DNA of 43,920 nucleotides. Source: Candidatus Liptonbacteria bacterium. Its GTDB lineage: Bacteria; Patescibacteriota; Minisyncoccia; UBA6257; 2-01-FULL-56-20. The notes beneath the pieces were generated by a model. The model had not been told where the DNA came from. It worked only from the letters and a program-made list of their open reading frames with translations, and did not search any database. Numbering within the stretch: the first letter of the stretch is position 1; the number at the start of each line of letters is the position of its first letter. The translations under genes and the position numbers were made by a program. The DNA is taken from assembly GCA_016204355.1 (NCBI GenBank), contig JACQKT010000014.1, forward strand, positions 1-43,920. The letters run 5' to 3'. Shown one piece after another: positions 1 to 7,330 of this stretch.

Positions 1-89
1 AAGTGGCTACGAAGGCCGAGTCGAAGGGCAAGCAGGACTCGCTCTTTCAATCAAGGGAGCCGCGGCATTTACCCCGCACCACCCCTTTG

Positions 90-161
90 CTCCGGGAGCA
101 GGATTCGAACCTGCGGCATCCTCCTTAACAGGGAGGCGTTCTACCGCTGAACTATCCCGGA
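90..161 (-). tRNA. tRNA-Asn(GTT)
   Basis: A full cloverleaf of 72 nt reads on the minus strand: a 7-bp acceptor stem (TCCGGGA with TCCCGGA), a D arm GTTC/GAAC, an anticodon stem CCTCC/GGAGG with loop CTGTTAA (anticodon GTT, Asn), and a T arm GCAGG-TTCGAAT-CCTGC. The discriminator is G, and CCA is not encoded in the genome, so a CCA-adding enzyme is needed. Confidence 0.96.
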
Positions 162-170
162 ATCGCTTAA

Positions 171-198
171 TGTTTATCAGCTGATTCGAAAAAATCAA
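171..198 (-). promoter_or_regulatory. Putative promoter of tRNA-Asn
   Basis: On the minus strand a -35-like TTGATT (193-198) and a -10-like TAAACA (171-176) are separated by 16 bp. The -10 lies 9 bp before the first tRNA base, the same geometry as the tRNA-Trp promoter further on. The -10 is a weak match. Confidence 0.4.
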
Positions 199-208
199 AC
201 GAATTACT

Positions 209-901
209 TTATTCTTTTTCTGGTTCTTCGTATTTTGTTATTCTGTCCTTTCCGTTTTCTTTCGATTTATAAAGAGCCCCGTCGGCGCGCTTTATCGCCC
301 GTTCAAGATTTTCTCCGCCCCTGTAATCCGTTACTCCGCCGCTCAAAGTTATTTTTATCGGACCTTCCTTCGTCTGAACATCGAGCGAGACCCGCGGCAT
401 CATTGCCCGCTTGTCGAAAAATTTGTTAACCACGTCCTGCTCGCTTCCCTGGAATGCAACGAGAAATTCCTCTCCTCCCCAGCGTGAAACGATGTCGTAT
501 TTTCTGAACGTATGCTTCAAAAAATCCGCCGTTGCCTTAAGGGCGGCATCTCCTGCTTCGTGCCCGAGTGTGTCGTTTATTTTTTTGAAATCGTCTATGT
601 CGAGCAATAAAAAGCTCATCTCGCGCGCGGGAATTTCTTCGTGCTTTCTCCCGCCTCCCTTTTCGGCCTCGGCGTCCGCCATTAAAAGCTCCATTTCTTC
701 CGTAGCGCCCCGACGATTTAAAATGCCGGTAAGGCCGTCGTACGTACTTAACTGTTCCAAGTGCCTGACTTCATCCTTCAGGCGGGCGATTTCCTCTTTT
801 TGCGATTTATTCTCGGCCCTGAGCCTTTCAAGCTCTTCTTCCGGCGTTTCGGCGGCTGCTCTTTGAAGATTCTCGCCGTTCATTTCCACCAATTTCCCCA
901 T
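209..901 (-). CDS. GGDEF-domain diguanylate cyclase
   Basis: Predicted diguanylate cyclase that makes c-di-GMP from two GTP. The 230-residue protein has a charged N-terminal coiled coil (about residues 15-50) followed by one GGDEF domain that begins at the conserved YDGLTGILNRRG segment. The active-site signature is GGEEF (an accepted functional variant). An RxxD motif (RKYD) lies exactly five residues before it, which is the classical product-inhibition I-site. There is no membrane segment and no EAL or HD-GYP partner in the window, so it is probably a soluble enzyme that dimerises through the coiled coil. I place the start at the ATG at 901, because the longer reading with a TTG at 928 would cover the -10 box. 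Confidence 0.88.
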   Translation of the reverse strand: MGKLVEMNGENLQRAAAETPEEELERLRAENKSQKEEIARLKDEVRHLEQLSTYDGLTGILNRRGATEEMELLMADAEAEKGGGRKHEEIPAREMSFLLLDIDDFKKINDTLGHEAGDAALKATADFLKHTFRKYDIVSRWGGEEFLVAFQGSEQDVVNKFFDKRAMMPRVSLDVQTKEGPIKITLSGGVTDYRGGENLERAIKRADGALYKSKENGKDRITKYEEPEKE

Positions 902-908
902 AATTTCG

Positions 909-914
909 ATTATA
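909..914 (-). promoter_or_regulatory. -10 box of the GGDEF gene
   Basis: A perfect TATAAT lies on the minus strand 7 bp before the ATG at 901, so transcription would begin at or just before the start codon (leaderless). No good -35 is visible; that region overlaps the upstream terminator hairpin. Confidence 0.55.
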
Positions 915-925
915 CAATAAAAACT

Positions 926-951
926 CAAAAACGCCCGTAAAGGCGTTTTTG
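926..951 (-). terminator. Rho-independent terminator after nrdJ
   Basis: A 10-bp perfect inverted repeat (926-935 with 942-951, core ACGCC/GGCGT) with a 6-nt loop and an A-run/T-run at its ends. On the minus strand it ends the nrdJ transcript; it is symmetrical enough to act in both directions. Confidence 0.8.
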
Positions 952-1026
952 TTTCAACGGATTTTATTTATTTACATACAGCGGGAAAATCCGCCCTTCA
1001 ACAAAATTCAGGACGGATTCGCTTTT

Positions 1027-3528
1027 TTACATACATCTTGAGAACCCGCAGCTTCTGCAGCTCAGGCATCCTTCGCTGACAATAAGATTCGCCCCGCAAT
1101 CCGGGCATCCGGGCATCATGCCGTAATCTGCCAGAGATTTTTTGGAAGCGCTTTCGTCGTGTCCGGAAAGCGCGCTGACCGCGGCCGATTCTTTTCCTTC
1201 TACAACCACCGGTTCACTTTCCTTGTGTTCGACAAGAAGCGGATTGTGATAGCCGTTCGCGCGGACATGTTCCTCAAGAACCTGTCCGATGGCGTCGGGA
1301 AGAGAAAGTATCGTTCCCTTGTCGCTAAGCATAGGCATCGGCCCGCGGATTCCTTTGAGGTTGTCAATTATTTCCTCAAGCTTCACTCCCGCGCGCAGCG
1401 CCACGGAAATCAAACGGCAGATGCCTTCGCTTTGTTCCTGGAAAAATCCGCCGCTTTTTCCGATGATCGCGAACACTTCGAACGGCGCGCCGCTCTCATC
1501 GTTGTTCACCGTCACATAAAGATTTCCGTAACCAGTTTTCATCTTATAAGTCTTGCCGGTGAGAATTTCCGGGCGCCTTCTTGCTCCAAGCCTGTTCTTG
1601 TCCATCGGGAGGTCGGTGTGCGCGGGCTCGGCGGTTTTAGTCTTGCCGCCGAATCCGATCTCGCTCGGAGCTTTGATGTTTTCTCCGGTGCCGATGTTGA
1701 GTATCTGCACTTCGCGGCTGCCGTCGCGGTAGACGGTGCATGCCTTGCACTTCATCTTCCACGCCATCACGAATCCGTTCAAAACATCTTCTTTTGTCGC
1801 GTTGTTCGGGAAGTTGATCGTCTTCGATATCGAGTTGTCGACGTTCTTCTGGAAAGCGGCCTGCATCTTTATGTGCGCTTCGGCGGAAATATCCATCGCG
1901 ACCACGAAAGTCTTTCTCAATTCTTCCGGCAGGTCTTTCAGTCCCTGAATACTGCCTGTCTTTACTATTTCTTCTTTTATCTCTTTTATCTTTTCATCGC
2001 TTAACTTGAGCGAAAAAAAAGCTTTTTCGAAATATTCGTTGAAGTAGTTATACTTTTGCCCGTCTTTGTCCTGTTTGATGAAGGAAAGCGCGAAGTTTGG
2101 TTCGACGCCAGAAGACGCGTCGAGCATCATCGATATCGAGCCGGTGGGAGCGACGGTCGTCAACGCGGCGTTTCTCATTTTTGAAGCCTTTTCCTTCGCA
2201 AAAACGCTCAAATTCCAGTTGGCGAATGCTCCTTTCTCTTTGGCAAGCTCCCGGGACATCTCATGGGCGGAATCCGTTATGGTTTTCATAGTTTTCTCGC
2301 CCAGTTTATAGCCTTCTTCCGAGTCGTATGCCACTCCGAGCTGATAAAGCATGTCGGCAAATCCCATTATCCCGAGACCGATGCGCCTGTTTTTCCTCGC
2401 GAGGTCGGTTACCTGTTTCACCGGGAAGTCGAACATGTCTATGACATTGTCCATGAGGCGGACGGAAACTTTTGTCACGCGGCGGAGGCGGTTCCAGTCC
2501 ATTTTTCCGGTTTTCACGAATTGCGCGAGATTGATGGAACCCAAATTGCAATTGTCGTAGTGGTGCAGGAATTGTTCGCCGCAGGGATTCGAGCAGTCTA
2601 TCGGGCCGAGTCCCGGCAGCGGATTGGTCCTGTTCACTTCGTCTATAAAAACGATACCGGGTTCGCCATTATGCCACGCATACTCGACAAGCTCGTCGAA
2701 AACTTCTTTCACAGTTATATCCAATTCTTCTACGCCTATCACCGAGCCGTTCGGAGCGCGGAGAACTTTGTGAGGTTTAACTTTTTCCCCTTTCCACTCG
2801 CACATCCACTTTTCTTCCGGCTTCTCCACGAGTTTTTTCATGAACTCGTCCGTTGCTTTCACCGAGATGTTGAAGTTTCTTATTTCTCCTTCGATTTTTT
2901 TCGCGCGAATGAAGTCCAAAACGTCAGGATGAGTCACTTCCATCATCGCCATGTTCGCTCCGTGCCTCCCCTGCTGTTTGATCGTGCCGAAAGCCGCGTC
3001 GTAAACTTTCAAAAACGAAACGGGACCGGAAGAAACTCCTCTCGATTTTTTTGTCGGCCACATTGACGGACGCAAATGCGAAAAATCGAAACCGAGTCCC
3101 GAACCGGCCTGTTGAAGAAGCGCGGCGTCTTTCAAAGTTTGGAAAATGCTTTCCATCGAGTCCATCACGGGAAGCACGATGCAGTTCGCGATGAGCGGAG
3201 TCGGCCCGCCTGCATTCGTCAGAGTGCGTCCCGCGGGCGTGTATTCTTTTGTCGAAAGAATTTCCCAAAAATCTTTCTCGACTTTCGATATGAATTTGTC
3301 ATCGTGGCCGTATTTTCTTTCAGCTTCGGAAAGCGCGTGCGCTACGCGATGGAACATGTCTGCCGGAGTTTCCTGTTTTCCGTTTTCATCGGTAACAAGA
3401 TACCGTTTTTTCATCATCCGAAGCGCGTTTTCCGAAAATGAAGAATTGACCTTTTCTTTTTCAGCCTTTGTCATCCAGTCGTGGCCCGAAGCGGTCGATG
3501 TCCGAGAAGTTTTTGCTGTTTTTTTCAT
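1027..3528 (-). CDS. nrdJ: Vitamin B12-dependent ribonucleotide reductase (class II)
   Basis: Adenosylcobalamin-dependent reductase that converts ribonucleotides to deoxyribonucleotides for DNA synthesis; it does not need oxygen. In the 833 residues I see the first redox Cys in ANCIVLPV (about residue 114), the GSGLGFDFSHLRP segment (about 140), the catalytic NPCGEQ (about 314), the second redox Cys in DNCNLGSINL, the phosphate-loop-like TVAPTGSISM (about 462), a TSCPD-type domain (about 690-750), and a C-terminal Cys-rich tail (CPDCG, CLSCRSCG) that is expected to bind zinc or re-reduce the active site. Length is normal for the family. Transcription ends at the hairpin at 926-951. No NrdR box or cobalamin riboswitch was recognised upstream, but a structured leader is present. 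Confidence 0.96.
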   Translation of the reverse strand: MKKTAKTSRTSTASGHDWMTKAEKEKVNSSFSENALRMMKKRYLVTDENGKQETPADMFHRVAHALSEAERKYGHDDKFISKVEKDFWEILSTKEYTPAGRTLTNAGGPTPLIANCIVLPVMDSMESIFQTLKDAALLQQAGSGLGFDFSHLRPSMWPTKKSRGVSSGPVSFLKVYDAAFGTIKQQGRHGANMAMMEVTHPDVLDFIRAKKIEGEIRNFNISVKATDEFMKKLVEKPEEKWMCEWKGEKVKPHKVLRAPNGSVIGVEELDITVKEVFDELVEYAWHNGEPGIVFIDEVNRTNPLPGLGPIDCSNPCGEQFLHHYDNCNLGSINLAQFVKTGKMDWNRLRRVTKVSVRLMDNVIDMFDFPVKQVTDLARKNRRIGLGIMGFADMLYQLGVAYDSEEGYKLGEKTMKTITDSAHEMSRELAKEKGAFANWNLSVFAKEKASKMRNAALTTVAPTGSISMMLDASSGVEPNFALSFIKQDKDGQKYNYFNEYFEKAFFSLKLSDEKIKEIKEEIVKTGSIQGLKDLPEELRKTFVVAMDISAEAHIKMQAAFQKNVDNSISKTINFPNNATKEDVLNGFVMAWKMKCKACTVYRDGSREVQILNIGTGENIKAPSEIGFGGKTKTAEPAHTDLPMDKNRLGARRRPEILTGKTYKMKTGYGNLYVTVNNDESGAPFEVFAIIGKSGGFFQEQSEGICRLISVALRAGVKLEEIIDNLKGIRGPMPMLSDKGTILSLPDAIGQVLEEHVRANGYHNPLLVEHKESEPVVVEGKESAAVSALSGHDESASKKSLADYGMMPGCPDCGANLIVSEGCLSCRSCGFSRCM

Positions 3529-3559
3529 TTAACTTTTTTAATCTTCGACTTTTGTTTTT

Positions 3560-3600
3560 GCCTCAACCTCGCCAAGCTATTTTCCCTCCGAGACTGAAAC
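3560..3600 (-). promoter_or_regulatory. Stem-loop in the nrdJ 5' leader
   Basis: On the minus strand the arm at 3600-3589 (GTTTCAGTCTCG) pairs with 3571-3560 (CGAGGTTGAGGC) over 12 consecutive positions when G-U pairs are allowed, with a 17-nt purine-rich loop. It lies about 30 nt upstream of the nrdJ ATG. It does not match the cobalamin riboswitch. A regulatory role is inference only. Confidence 0.4.
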
Positions 3601-3664
3601 AGCGCAACCGGGGTGTTATCCCCAAAAAATCATAGAAAGACACTTTTTTGATTTTTTTGCAACT

Positions 3665-3684
3665 CCTGCCCGCAGGCAGGCAGG
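3665..3684. repeat. Short palindromic repeat, CCTGCC type, copy 1
   Basis: The 20-bp unit CCTGCCCGCAGGCAGGCAGG folds on itself and resembles the unit at 20505-20525 inside the thioredoxin gene. It lies in an intergenic region here. Confidence 0.6.
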
Positions 3685-3945
3685 TTTCTGTTCATCCAGG
3701 CGACTTTTCGTTCGGCCAAAAAATTTTTTTTATGATTTTCGAGGAATTTTTTCATCCGCCCCGAGCTACACCGGTCGGCGGCCGGATAAAATCCCTCCCA
3801 CCGGGTGAAAAAAGGCGCACAAAACACCCCGAAAAACATTTTTATCTTGACCTTTCTTTTTCGGGGTCAAGGCCGACGCTTGTTTTCCCGGCGGGACTCC
3901 TTTTTAGAATCTTCTCGTGGGGCCTCGGTTGTCGGGATGATCTTT

Positions 3946-3974
3946 TTGTAAATAGAGAAAGACGAGAATAGAAT
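3946..3974 (+). promoter_or_regulatory. Promoter of the lamin-tail gene
   Basis: TTGTAA (3946-3951), a 17-bp spacer and TAGAAT (3969-3974). The predicted start near 3981 gives a leader of about 40 nt containing a 6-bp hairpin (CGGCGG/CCGCCG, about 3990-4016) just before the ATG at 4021. Confidence 0.6.
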
Positions 3975-4020
3975 TAGGAGTAATCACACGGCGGCATTGC
4001 GGGAAACTTCCGCCGAAATC

Positions 4021-5550
4021 ATGAAAAAACGGAAAAAGGAAAACCTTTATCCACGCAATAATTCCAATGCTTCGCGCCCCTGCTGTATAGGTTCGAAGCG
4101 CGGTGCATCCACGCTGGCGCTTTTGATATTCGCGGCAGTTTTCACGATAGCTTCGGTATCTTTTGTATCGTTAAAGTTTTCCGGCAAGGATAATTCCGAT
4201 CCCGGGCAAAGCTTCATCGGAAAAACATCGGCCATCATTTTGAAAACTTTCGGCGGGATATTTTCTTCTTCCGGAGAAAAGCCTGCACTTGAAATAGATC
4301 TGACAAATAAATCGGTAGCACAAGAAAAAATTTCTTCTGCTGCAAATGCTTCCCAGACGAAAAACGGAAAAAGTTCCGGTGCAACTTTGCAAAATAATTC
4401 CGCGGCAGAAAATGAAAGTGTCCCGCAGAAAAATTCTTCTGATACTCCTTCGCAGGAGAAAAACGATTCGATGCAATCGCCCGCGCTGGAAATCAAAAAA
4501 GTCTATTCGGCGTGCGATTTTTCCAAATCCGGGAATTCGAGCCGAAAAGTTATCCTCAACGAAATAAATTGGGTCGGAAGCGACACGAGCGCTGGCGACG
4601 AATGGATCGAACTGAAAAATAATTCCGGAAGCGAAATAGATCTCGCCGGGTGGCAGATACTTTCCGGAGACGGAGATATGAAAATAATTCTTGAAGACGG
4701 AAACAAAATTTCTCCGGGAACTTTTTATCTTCTTGAAAGAACCGACGACGATTCCGCTCCGGGAATCGCCGCCGATGCGACATATTCCGGCGCGCTTTCG
4801 AACAGCGGAGAATTTCTCAAAATCTTCGACACCGATTGCAACATTTCCGACGAACTCGACGCGTCGAAAGGATGGCAAGCTGGCAACAGTTCCGAGAGAA
4901 AAACGATGGAGATAAGTTCACTCGATCTCAGCTGGCACACAAGCGCTTCGCCGGGCGGCACGCCGAAAAAAGAAAATTCGATGGCTTTTGTCACGAAAAA
5001 TTTCGAAAGAGATTCGCAATCAACCGGTTCGCAGACAAATTCGAACAACGATTCATCTTCTCAAAACGAACCTTACGGTTCGCAGACGCAAAATCAAACT
5101 TCTACTTCTTCCACCCAATCGCCGGCAAAAATATTAATAAGTGAAATTTTCTATAATCCCGCGGGGTCCGACGCCGGCAAAGAGTTTATCGAGCTTTTCA
5201 ACGCTGGGAGTCAAAACGTCGACCTTTCCGGATGGTCCCTAAAAAACGGCACGAATTCATTGGCCTTAATTGGTTCGAAAAGTGAGGATAAAAAGGCCGT
5301 CGTTCCGGGCGGATACTTCTTAATAGGCCTTAACGGCTATAATTCTGCCCCGTCTGCCGACGTGATACGTTCCACCCCCTTGCCGAACACGACCGCTACG
5401 ATAAATTTATACGACTCGAGCGTCAGCCTGATCGAATCGGTGAGTTACAATAACTCCGTTGCCGAAGGAGAGAGTTACGAACGCGTTTCCTGGGACAGCG
5501 GTGAATTTAAAACAGAACCGAACCCCAATCCGCAGAACTCGGGCCAGTAG
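4021..5550 (+). CDS. Secreted or anchored protein with two lamin-tail domains
   Basis: A 509-residue envelope protein of unknown function. A basic N-terminus is followed by one hydrophobic segment (GASTLALLIFAAVFTIASV, about residues 28-46), which is a signal anchor. Then come a long Ser/Asn/Lys-rich linker and two lamin-tail (LTD) immunoglobulin-like domains, each with the family signature: VILNEINWVG...EWIELKN...DLAGWQI (about 172-290) and ILISEIFYNPAG...EFIELFN...DLSGWSL (about 370-490). The domains are separated by a second low-complexity Ser/Gln/Thr linker. LTD domains are known in bacterial surface proteins and secreted nucleases, but no nuclease domain is seen here. The start is the ATG at 4021; an upstream in-frame TTG at 3997 adds residues without support. 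The gene stands alone, convergent with efp. Confidence 0.82.
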   Translation: MKKRKKENLYPRNNSNASRPCCIGSKRGASTLALLIFAAVFTIASVSFVSLKFSGKDNSDPGQSFIGKTSAIILKTFGGIFSSSGEKPALEIDLTNKSVAQEKISSAANASQTKNGKSSGATLQNNSAAENESVPQKNSSDTPSQEKNDSMQSPALEIKKVYSACDFSKSGNSSRKVILNEINWVGSDTSAGDEWIELKNNSGSEIDLAGWQILSGDGDMKIILEDGNKISPGTFYLLERTDDDSAPGIAADATYSGALSNSGEFLKIFDTDCNISDELDASKGWQAGNSSERKTMEISSLDLSWHTSASPGGTPKKENSMAFVTKNFERDSQSTGSQTNSNNDSSSQNEPYGSQTQNQTSTSSTQSPAKILISEIFYNPAGSDAGKEFIELFNAGSQNVDLSGWSLKNGTNSLALIGSKSEDKKAVVPGGYFLIGLNGYNSAPSADVIRSTPLPNTTATINLYDSSVSLIESVSYNNSVAEGESYERVSWDSGEFKTEPNPNPQNSGQ

Positions 5551-5607
5551 TCCGCAACCGGAAAATTCCCAATTTAATTTCTCCCGCTTTTTTGGGTTAA
5601 CGATTTC

Positions 5608-6180
5608 TCAGTTTCTTTTCTCAACACGCTCAACGTACTCGCCGGTTTCCGTATTCACTCTTACGATATCGCCTGTGTTTATAAAAAGAGGTGCAGAAAT
5701 TTTCGCGCCGGTTTCGAGGGTAACCGATTTTGTTCCTCCTTGCGCGGTATTTCCTTTTATCGAAGGCGGTGCTTCCGTGACTTTCAAATCCATTTTTATC
5801 GGAATATTTATCTTTATTACTTTCCCGTTGAAAGAAACGGAATTGATGACGGTATTTGATTTCAAAAAGTTCGCGGCTTCACCGAGAACTTCTGCGGGAA
5901 GAGAGAATCTGTTTTTCGGATTCCCTTCTTCGTGGAACCAAAACTCTCCGCGATTGGAATAAATAAAAACAGCGGAACTTTTTTCCAATTCGATTTCTTC
6001 CAGCTGATCGCTCGGCTGAAAATTCCTGTCGAGAACTTTTCCCGAAATAAGATTTCTTATTTTCGCCTGAACGACGGCTTTTCTCTGCTGCATGCGCAGA
6101 AAATTGGACTCTAAAACCTCATAGGGCTGATTGTCCATCGAAAAAACAATTCCCTTTTTTAGTTCTGTGTACGAAAGCAT
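5608..6180 (-). CDS. efp: Translation elongation factor P
   Basis: EF-P rescues ribosomes stalled on polyproline. The 190 residues cover all three beta-barrel domains: KOW-like domain I (1-64), an OB domain with SSAVFIYSNRGEFWFHEE, and the C-terminal signature PPSIKGNTAQGGTKSVTLETG. Aligned without gaps to E. coli EF-P, the loop PGKGQA becomes MQQRKA (residues 30-35). The lysine that is normally beta-lysylated is therefore Gln32, next to Arg33 and Lys34. No EpmA, EpmB or EarP gene is in the window. The gene follows the khpA terminator and is convergent with the lamin-tail gene. Confidence 0.95.
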   Translation of the reverse strand: MLSYTELKKGIVFSMDNQPYEVLESNFLRMQQRKAVVQAKIRNLISGKVLDRNFQPSDQLEEIELEKSSAVFIYSNRGEFWFHEEGNPKNRFSLPAEVLGEAANFLKSNTVINSVSFNGKVIKINIPIKMDLKVTEAPPSIKGNTAQGGTKSVTLETGAKISAPLFINTGDIVRVNTETGEYVERVEKRN

Positions 6181-6231
6181 GCTGATCGGATTTATGATTT
6201 ATGCTGTGAAAAATATTCGATTAATTGAAAA

Positions 6232-6272
6232 CCGAGCACATAAATTCTTCGGAACCGAATTTATATGCTCGG
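6232..6272 (-). terminator. Terminator of the rpsP-khpA transcript
   Basis: A 16-bp stem with one mismatch (6232-6247 with 6257-6272, CCGAGC/GCTCGG at its base), a 9-nt loop, and TTTTC directly downstream on the minus strand. It follows the khpA stop codon and precedes efp. Confidence 0.8.
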
Positions 6273-6290
6273 CCAATTGCCGTAAATAAT

Positions 6291-6581
6291 TTAAACGTTT
6301 TCCTCTCTTGCCGGTCTTGGCGCGCGCGTGGAACCTTCCGGTTCTTCTATTTTGAGATTTACGCGGGCGTTGTTTTTGACGCCGACTATTCTCAAAAGAG
6401 AGCGGATGGCTTTTGCTGTCGCGCCCTGGCGGCCGACAACCTGCCCCATGTCCTGAGGATTTACCCTCAAAGAAAGAAGCACCCCCATCTCGTCAACCTT
6501 GCGGTCAACTTTGACGTCTTCGGGGTGATCCACAAGGGCTTTCACCACGTATTCCAGGAATTCCTGATCGTTTTGCGTCAT
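6291..6581 (-). CDS. khpA: KH-domain RNA-binding protein KhpA
   Basis: A 96-residue single KH domain protein, the family that partners KhpB and binds many RNAs, linked to cell elongation and ribosome-related processes in Gram-positive bacteria. The RNA-gripping GxxG loop is GRQG in GQVVGRQGATAKAIRSLL (about residues 46-63), and it is preceded by the typical EYVVKALVDHPEDVKV start. The C-terminal tail is Arg/Pro-rich. It follows rpsP on the same strand, a widely conserved order, separated from it by about 145 bp that holds a long hairpin (6621-6659). No khpB homologue is in the window. Confidence 0.93.
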   Translation of the reverse strand: MTQNDQEFLEYVVKALVDHPEDVKVDRKVDEMGVLLSLRVNPQDMGQVVGRQGATAKAIRSLLRIVGVKNNARVNLKIEEPEGSTRAPRPAREENV

Positions 6582-6620
6582 TTGTTCGCTTCTAGGATTC
6601 TTTCATTTCTTTCGACCTTT

Positions 6621-6659
6621 CCAGGTGGTAATCCGCCCGAGAGGCGGATCACTACCTGG
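6621..6659. repeat. Long hairpin between rpsP and khpA
   Basis: A 17-bp inverted repeat (6621-6637 with 6643-6659, one mismatch) with loop CGAGA. The U-rich run (TTTCTTTT) follows it on the plus strand, but both flanking genes are on the minus strand, so it is not an ordinary terminator for this operon. It may be a REP-like element or an RNA processing or stability hairpin. Confidence 0.65.
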
Positions 6660-6726
6660 TTTCTTTTCCGTATTTAAGAAGGTTTCTGAACCTGAAAAGA
6701 TTACAATTAACAAGATGAATTGTCAA

Positions 6727-7074
6727 TTAATTCGCTGCTGGCTCGGCCGGCGTTTCGGGCGCTTTCCCGGCGGAAACGGACACTGCAGTTTCTTTGCTTT
6801 CCAATTCTTTCTTTTTTATGGATATTTTTATTTTGGGCCCGCTTACGACTCCCTGTTTGACCAAAAGGTTATGAACGGTCGGCGTTGGCTTGGCGCCGAC
6901 GCCGAGCCAGTAACGGATTCTTTCCTGCGCGAAAGTAGCCGTTTTTGTTGACGGGTTGTATGGACCTAAATCTTCAGCCGGAGGACCTCCGAGCTTGGAG
7001 CGCTTTTCGGCGACAACAAGCCGATAACTCGGCTGATGTTTCCTGCCTACGCGTTTTAGTCTGATGACCAGCAT
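6727..7074 (-). CDS. rpsP: 30S ribosomal protein S16
   Basis: S16 is a primary binder of 16S rRNA needed for 30S assembly. The start MLVIRLKRVGRKHQPSYRLV is the family signature, followed by the LGPYNPSTK segment and RIRYWLGVGAKPTPTVHNLL. The basic core ends at about residue 95 and a short Glu/Ala/Pro-rich tail follows. Transcription probably starts at the promoter at 7138-7166, and the leader carries a perfect 10-bp hairpin (7103-7132). khpA is the next gene downstream. Confidence 0.97.
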   Translation of the reverse strand: MLVIRLKRVGRKHQPSYRLVVAEKRSKLGGPPAEDLGPYNPSTKTATFAQERIRYWLGVGAKPTPTVHNLLVKQGVVSGPKIKISIKKKELESKETAVSVSAGKAPETPAEPAAN

Positions 7075-7102
7075 TGTTTAAAGCCTATTCGACGCTGCTC
7101 AG

Positions 7103-7132
7103 GACTAATTTGGAACATGCGTCAAATTAGTC
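7103..7132 (-). promoter_or_regulatory. Hairpin at the 5' end of the rpsP mRNA
   Basis: A perfect 10-bp inverted repeat (GACTAATTTG with CAAATTAGTC) with a 10-nt loop. The promoter at 7138-7166 predicts transcription start at about 7131, so the mRNA would begin with this hairpin. It could stabilise the message or serve as a protein-binding site; this is inferred. Confidence 0.55.
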
Positions 7133-7137
7133 AATAT

Positions 7138-7166
7138 AAGATAGCACGCTCTTTTTTATTTTGCAA
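7138..7166 (-). promoter_or_regulatory. Promoter of rpsP-khpA
   Basis: -35 TTGCAA (7161-7166), 17-bp spacer, -10 TATCTT (7138-7143) preceded by TGC (extended -10). Confidence 0.65.
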
Positions 7167-7211
7167 CTTTATTTGTTGCGGGTCCGCCTGGATTCGTCCC
7201 TCACCTTTTTG

Positions 7212-7283
7212 CGGGCCCACTCCGATTCGAACGGAGAACTTCGGTTTTGGAGACCGACATTTTGCCATTAAAACTATGGACCC
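7212..7283 (-). tRNA. tRNA-Trp(CCA)
   Basis: A 72-nt cloverleaf on the minus strand: acceptor GGGTCCA/TGGGCCC (one G-U pair), anticodon stem TCGGT/ACCGA with loop CTCCAAA (anticodon CCA, Trp), T arm CTCCG-TTCGAAT-CGGAG, discriminator G. CCA is not encoded. Confidence 0.96.
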
Positions 7284-7292
7284 AGTTTTTCA

Positions 7293-7320
7293 ATTTTAAA
7301 AGGTGGGGGATTGAAGTCAA
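7293..7320 (-). promoter_or_regulatory. Promoter of tRNA-Trp
   Basis: -35 TTGACT (7315-7320), 16-bp spacer, -10 TAAAAT (7293-7298), 9 bp before the tRNA 5' end. Confidence 0.6.
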
Positions 7321-7330
7321 TCAATATATC

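Larger units (their letters stand above)
3529..3945. other. Long intergenic region between nrdJ and the lamin-tail gene
   Basis: About 420 bp without a credible gene, between divergent genes. It holds a 12-bp stem-loop in the presumed nrdJ leader (3560-3600), a palindromic CCTGCC-type repeat (3665-3684), and A/T-rich runs. The open frames here have no recognisable product and run through the repeats. Confidence 0.6.

Noticed and set aside
7-198. Small open frame on the minus strand
   Set aside because: It is the translation of tRNA-Asn and its flanks, a usual artefact.
1159-2004. Long plus-strand frames opposite nrdJ, dnaE, rpoBC and others
   Set aside because: They mirror codon structure of strongly supported genes on the other strand and show no protein motifs.
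3630-3839. 69-codon frame on the minus strand in the nrdJ upstream region
   Set aside because: No recognisable product, biased by repeats and A/T runs, no promoter, and it runs through a palindromic repeat.
3529-3900. Cobalamin riboswitch before the B12-dependent reductase
   Set aside because: I searched the minus strand for the B12 box (GCCACTG-like) and the expected arms and did not find them; only a simple stem-loop is present.
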